DNA of 64,000 nucleotides from contig CAVQYE010000007.1 of the NCBI GenBank assembly GCA_963718065.1, positions 293,842 to 357,841 on the forward strand, read 5' to 3'. A model generated the notes under the pieces. The model saw only the letters and a program-made list of their open reading frames with translations, was not told where the DNA came from and made no database searches. Shown here piece by piece: positions 62,152 to 64,000 of the stretch; positions within the stretch are counted from its first letter, which is position 1, and every line of letters begins with the position of its first letter. The position numbers and the translations under genes were made by a program. The stretch comes from CAVPGP01 sp963718065 (GTDB lineage Bacteria > Actinomycetota > Thermoleophilia > Gaiellales > Gaiellaceae).

Positions 62152-63116
62152 CGCCCGGCCAGAATAGCAACTGCCGTCGCCGCGGCCACGTTGCCGCCCG
62201 AGACGACTGCCGCGACGGTGGAACCGGCTTCGACGTGCACTTTCCCGGTCAGAAGCGCGGCCGTCGCGGCGGCGCCGGCCGGCTCGCAGGCGAGCTTGGC
62301 GCGGCTGTAGAGGAAGCGGAACGCCTCCTCGATCTCCTCCTCGGTGACGAGCACCGATTCGACGCCGTACGCCTGGCAGACCGCGAGAGCGTTCGGCCCT
62401 GCGAACGGCGCCCCCAGGCCGTCGGCGATCGACGTCGGCTCGACCGGGACCGACTCGCCGGCCGCGAGGGCATCGTGCATCGCCGGCGAGCGCTCCGGCT
62501 CGACTGCGATCACCCGTGCCCGGCCCGCCGCCGCAGCCGCGATGCCGGAGATGAGCCCGCCGCCACCGACTGGGACGACGATCGTCGTCGTCTCCGGTGC
62601 GTCCTCGAGGATCTCGAGCCCCACGGTTCCTTGTCCCGCCTGCACCAGCGGGTCGTCGAAGGGATGGACGAGCGTCCTTCCTGTCTCGGCCTGCAGCTCC
62701 GCGAGCCGGGCAAACGCCTCCGGCGAGCCCGACGATTCTGTGTCGACCGACGCGCCGTACTCGCGCGCGGCGGCGATCTTCTGCTCGCTCGCGCCTTGCC
62801 ACATGACGACGAGCGCGTCGATCCCCTCCGTCGCGGCGGCCCAGGCGACAGCCTGCGCGTGGTTGCCCGCCGAGATGGCAATCACGCCTGCGGCCTTCTC
62901 GTCCGGCGTCAGCGAGGCGAGCTTGTTGAGCACGCCGCGCGGCTTGAACGAGCCCGTGACCTGGAAGAGCTCCGCCTTCAGCCTGACCGTCGCGCCGAGG
63001 CGCTGCGAGAGCGTGCGCGAGGTGAGGAGCGGCGTCCGGTGCAGACGGTCGCCGATCGTCTCGCGGGCGGAGCGAACGTCGTCGACCGAGAGCACGGCCG
63101 GATCGTACTGACCCAT
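62148..63116 (-). CDS. PLP-dependent threonine/serine dehydratase-like enzyme
   Basis: A 322-residue fold-type-II PLP enzyme. The Schiff-base Lys is in FQVTGSFKPRGVLNKL, the phosphate loop is VPVGGGGLISG, and the end matches short catabolic threonine dehydratases or serine racemases without an ACT domain. Reaction: deamination of Thr or Ser. The neighbour overlap with rpmE is unusual functionally. Confidence 0.85.
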   Translation of the reverse strand: MGQYDPAVLSVDDVRSARETIGDRLHRTPLLTSRTLSQRLGATVRLKAELFQVTGSFKPRGVLNKLASLTPDEKAAGVIAISAGNHAQAVAWAAATEGIDALVVMWQGASEQKIAAAREYGASVDTESSGSPEAFARLAELQAETGRTLVHPFDDPLVQAGQGTVGLEILEDAPETTTIVVPVGGGGLISGIAAAAAGRARVIAVEPERSPAMHDALAAGESVPVEPTSIADGLGAPFAGPNALAVCQAYGVESVLVTEEEIEEAFRFLYSRAKLACEPAGAAATAALLTGKVHVEAGSTVAAVVSGGNVAAATAVAILAGR

Positions 63117-63153
63117 CCAGGGCTCGCGGAGCTAGCCGAACGTGCCCCCGGCT

Positions 63154-63405
63154 CTAGCCGAACGTAATCGTGCGGCAGCCGCGGAGGTCGAGCACGATCC
63201 GCCCGCCGGTCTCCGCGACGCGAATCAGCACCTGCTCGCAGTCGCGACAGCGGATCGTCGCGCCCGGCCCACCGAGATACGCGACGAGCTCGGCGATCGG
63301 ACGCGAGGCGCCGCACCCGTCGCACACGCTCGCGGCGGTGGTCGGCTCCAGCGCGAACACCGTGCTCAGGATCCCCGCTGCAGCATTTCCGTCCAGTGCC
63401 TCCAT
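63154..63405 (-). CDS. DUF6510-like zinc-ribbon protein
   Basis: An 83-residue protein with two Cys pairs (CDGCG and CRDC) about 26 residues apart, forming a probable zinc ribbon, and a C-terminal strand pair. It follows the flavin reductase gene with a 1-bp gap. A small zinc-ribbon protein of this type often accompanies that reductase in actinobacteria, so a shared complex is likely; the pairing is recalled from general knowledge and was not checked. Confidence 0.65.
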   Translation of the reverse strand: MEALDGNAAAGILSTVFALEPTTAASVCDGCGASRPIAELVAYLGGPGATIRCRDCEQVLIRVAETGGRIVLDLRGCRTITFG

Positions 63406-63406
63406 C

Positions 63407-64000
63407 TCAGCCTCCGGTTGGTCCGAATCTCTCTGTCTTGATCAGCATGCGGTCGTGTCCGAGGTTCGTCAGCGCGACGGCGACCGCCTCGACGAACGGC
63501 GTCGGCCCGCACACGAACACCTGCGGCCGCTCGGCCGGCGGCGGGGCGACCTCACCCAGCAACTCCGCGTCGACGCGTCTCGCGTAGCCCTGCCAGCCCT
63601 CCGGCTGCTGGCGGGTCAGCGTGTGGACGACCGTCAGCCCGCCAGCGTCGAGCAGCCCCAGCTCGTCGCGGTAGATCACGTCATCAATCGTCCGCCACGA
63701 CGCGAGCAGCGTCGCCGGCACGTCGGAGCCGGCCGCAGCGCGGTGACGCGCCATCGACATCAGCGGCACGATCCCCGCGCCGCCGCCGACGAGCATGAGC
63801 GGCCCGCCCAGCGAGACCTCCCAGACGAAGTAGCCGCCGACCGGCCCCCGCAACTCGAACTGCTCGCCGAGCTCGAGGTCGCCCGCGAGATACGGCGACA
63901 CCTCGCCGTCGTCGAGCCGCTCGACGGTCAAGACGAGCCGTCCCTCCTCCGGCGCCGAGCCGATCGAGTACGAGCGCTCCGCCTGGTAGCCGTCCTCCGC
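63407..64000 (-). CDS. FNR-type oxidoreductase, 5' end cut by window
   Basis: C-terminal ~197 residues of a ferredoxin-reductase-like flavoprotein. The FAD motif RSYSIGSAPEEG is near the window edge, the NAD(P) motif is LMLVGGGAGIVPLMSMARH, and VFVCGPTPFVEAVA follows near the end. The N-terminus lies beyond position 64000. It is probably co-transcribed with the zinc-ribbon gene. Electron partner unknown. Confidence 0.85.
   Translation of the reverse strand, partial: AEDGYQAERSYSIGSAPEEGRLVLTVERLDDGEVSPYLAGDLELGEQFELRGPVGGYFVWEVSLGGPLMLVGGGAGIVPLMSMARHRAAAGSDVPATLLASWRTIDDVIYRDELGLLDAGGLTVVHTLTRQQPEGWQGYARRVDAELLGEVAPPPAERPQVFVCGPTPFVEAVAVALTNLGHDRMLIKTERFGPTGG

Overview
The window is about 64 kb of very GC-rich DNA carrying dense, mostly minus-strand housekeeping genes. 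No rRNA, tRNA, phage module, insertion sequence with transposase, or CRISPR array was seen. Gene content points to a deep-branching actinobacterium: an LLM-class (F420-type) oxidoreductase, the secA/prfB/ftsEX/smpB/ssrA neighbourhood, an LCP-family wall enzyme, an Actinobacteria-like holin-X/DUF3618 pair, and a strong GC3 bias. A Thermoleophilia (Gaiellales or Solirubrobacterales)-like origin is my inference; no marker here proves it.

Layout. 0-3 kb: end of a holin-like/DUF3618 membrane pair and three poorly known envelope or secreted proteins. 2.9-6.1 kb: a divergent two-component system (OmpR-type regulator and HAMP/GAF histidine kinase) broken by many single-base frameshifts. 6.2-8.4 kb: trans-translation genes (ssrA tmRNA, smpB) around an MFS transporter. 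8.4-11.4 kb: a Tad-like VWA protein, an LLM oxidoreductase and an EamA transporter. 11.6-17.3 kb: RNase R, carboxy-terminal processing protease, FtsX, FtsE and RF2 with its autoregulatory frameshift site. 17.3-19.5 kb: a thermolysin-like (M4) metalloprotease followed by an emfourin-type inhibitor. 19.5-25.1 kb: secA, an unknown protein, hpf, a secreted protein and comF. 25.1-33.1 kb: methionine-salvage and SAM-cycle genes (mtnA, ahcY), sugar-nucleotide genes (two nucleotidyltransferases, cupin, ugd) and an LCP protein. 33.3-37.1 kb: cobalamin-dependent metH, again heavily frameshifted, with a structured leader. 37.1-53.3 kb: an F-type ATP synthase locus split in two; atpD-atpC lie about 7.6 kb from atpZ/I-B-E-F-H-A-G, with a complete oligopeptide ABC transporter, an anti-sigma-like protein and a MITE-like inverted-repeat element between them. 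53.3-64 kb: hydrolase, SRPBCC protein, WecA/TagO-like transferase, upp, glyA, tsaC, prmC, prfA, an RHH regulator, OsmC, a DUF1385 protein, rpmE, a threonine-dehydratase-like enzyme and a zinc-ribbon/flavin-reductase pair.

Functional themes. Translation termination and rescue are over-represented: prfA, prmC, prfB, smpB, ssrA, hpf and RNase R. One-carbon and SAM metabolism is covered by glyA, metH, ahcY and mtnA. Energy conversion is covered by ATP synthase. Envelope construction is covered by ftsEX, ctpA, secA, ugd, the LCP protein and WecA/TagO.

Sequence quality. Single-base indels are concentrated in two loci (about 2.9-6.1 kb and 33.3-36.5 kb), with isolated ones in ftsX and prmC. Motifs stay conserved on both sides of each break, so local consensus error is at least as likely as gene decay. 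The most interesting non-housekeeping items are the metalloprotease/emfourin pair, the split ATP synthase locus, the metH leader, the paired palindromic repeats at 11.46-11.58 kb and the inverted-repeat element at 41.22-41.38 kb.
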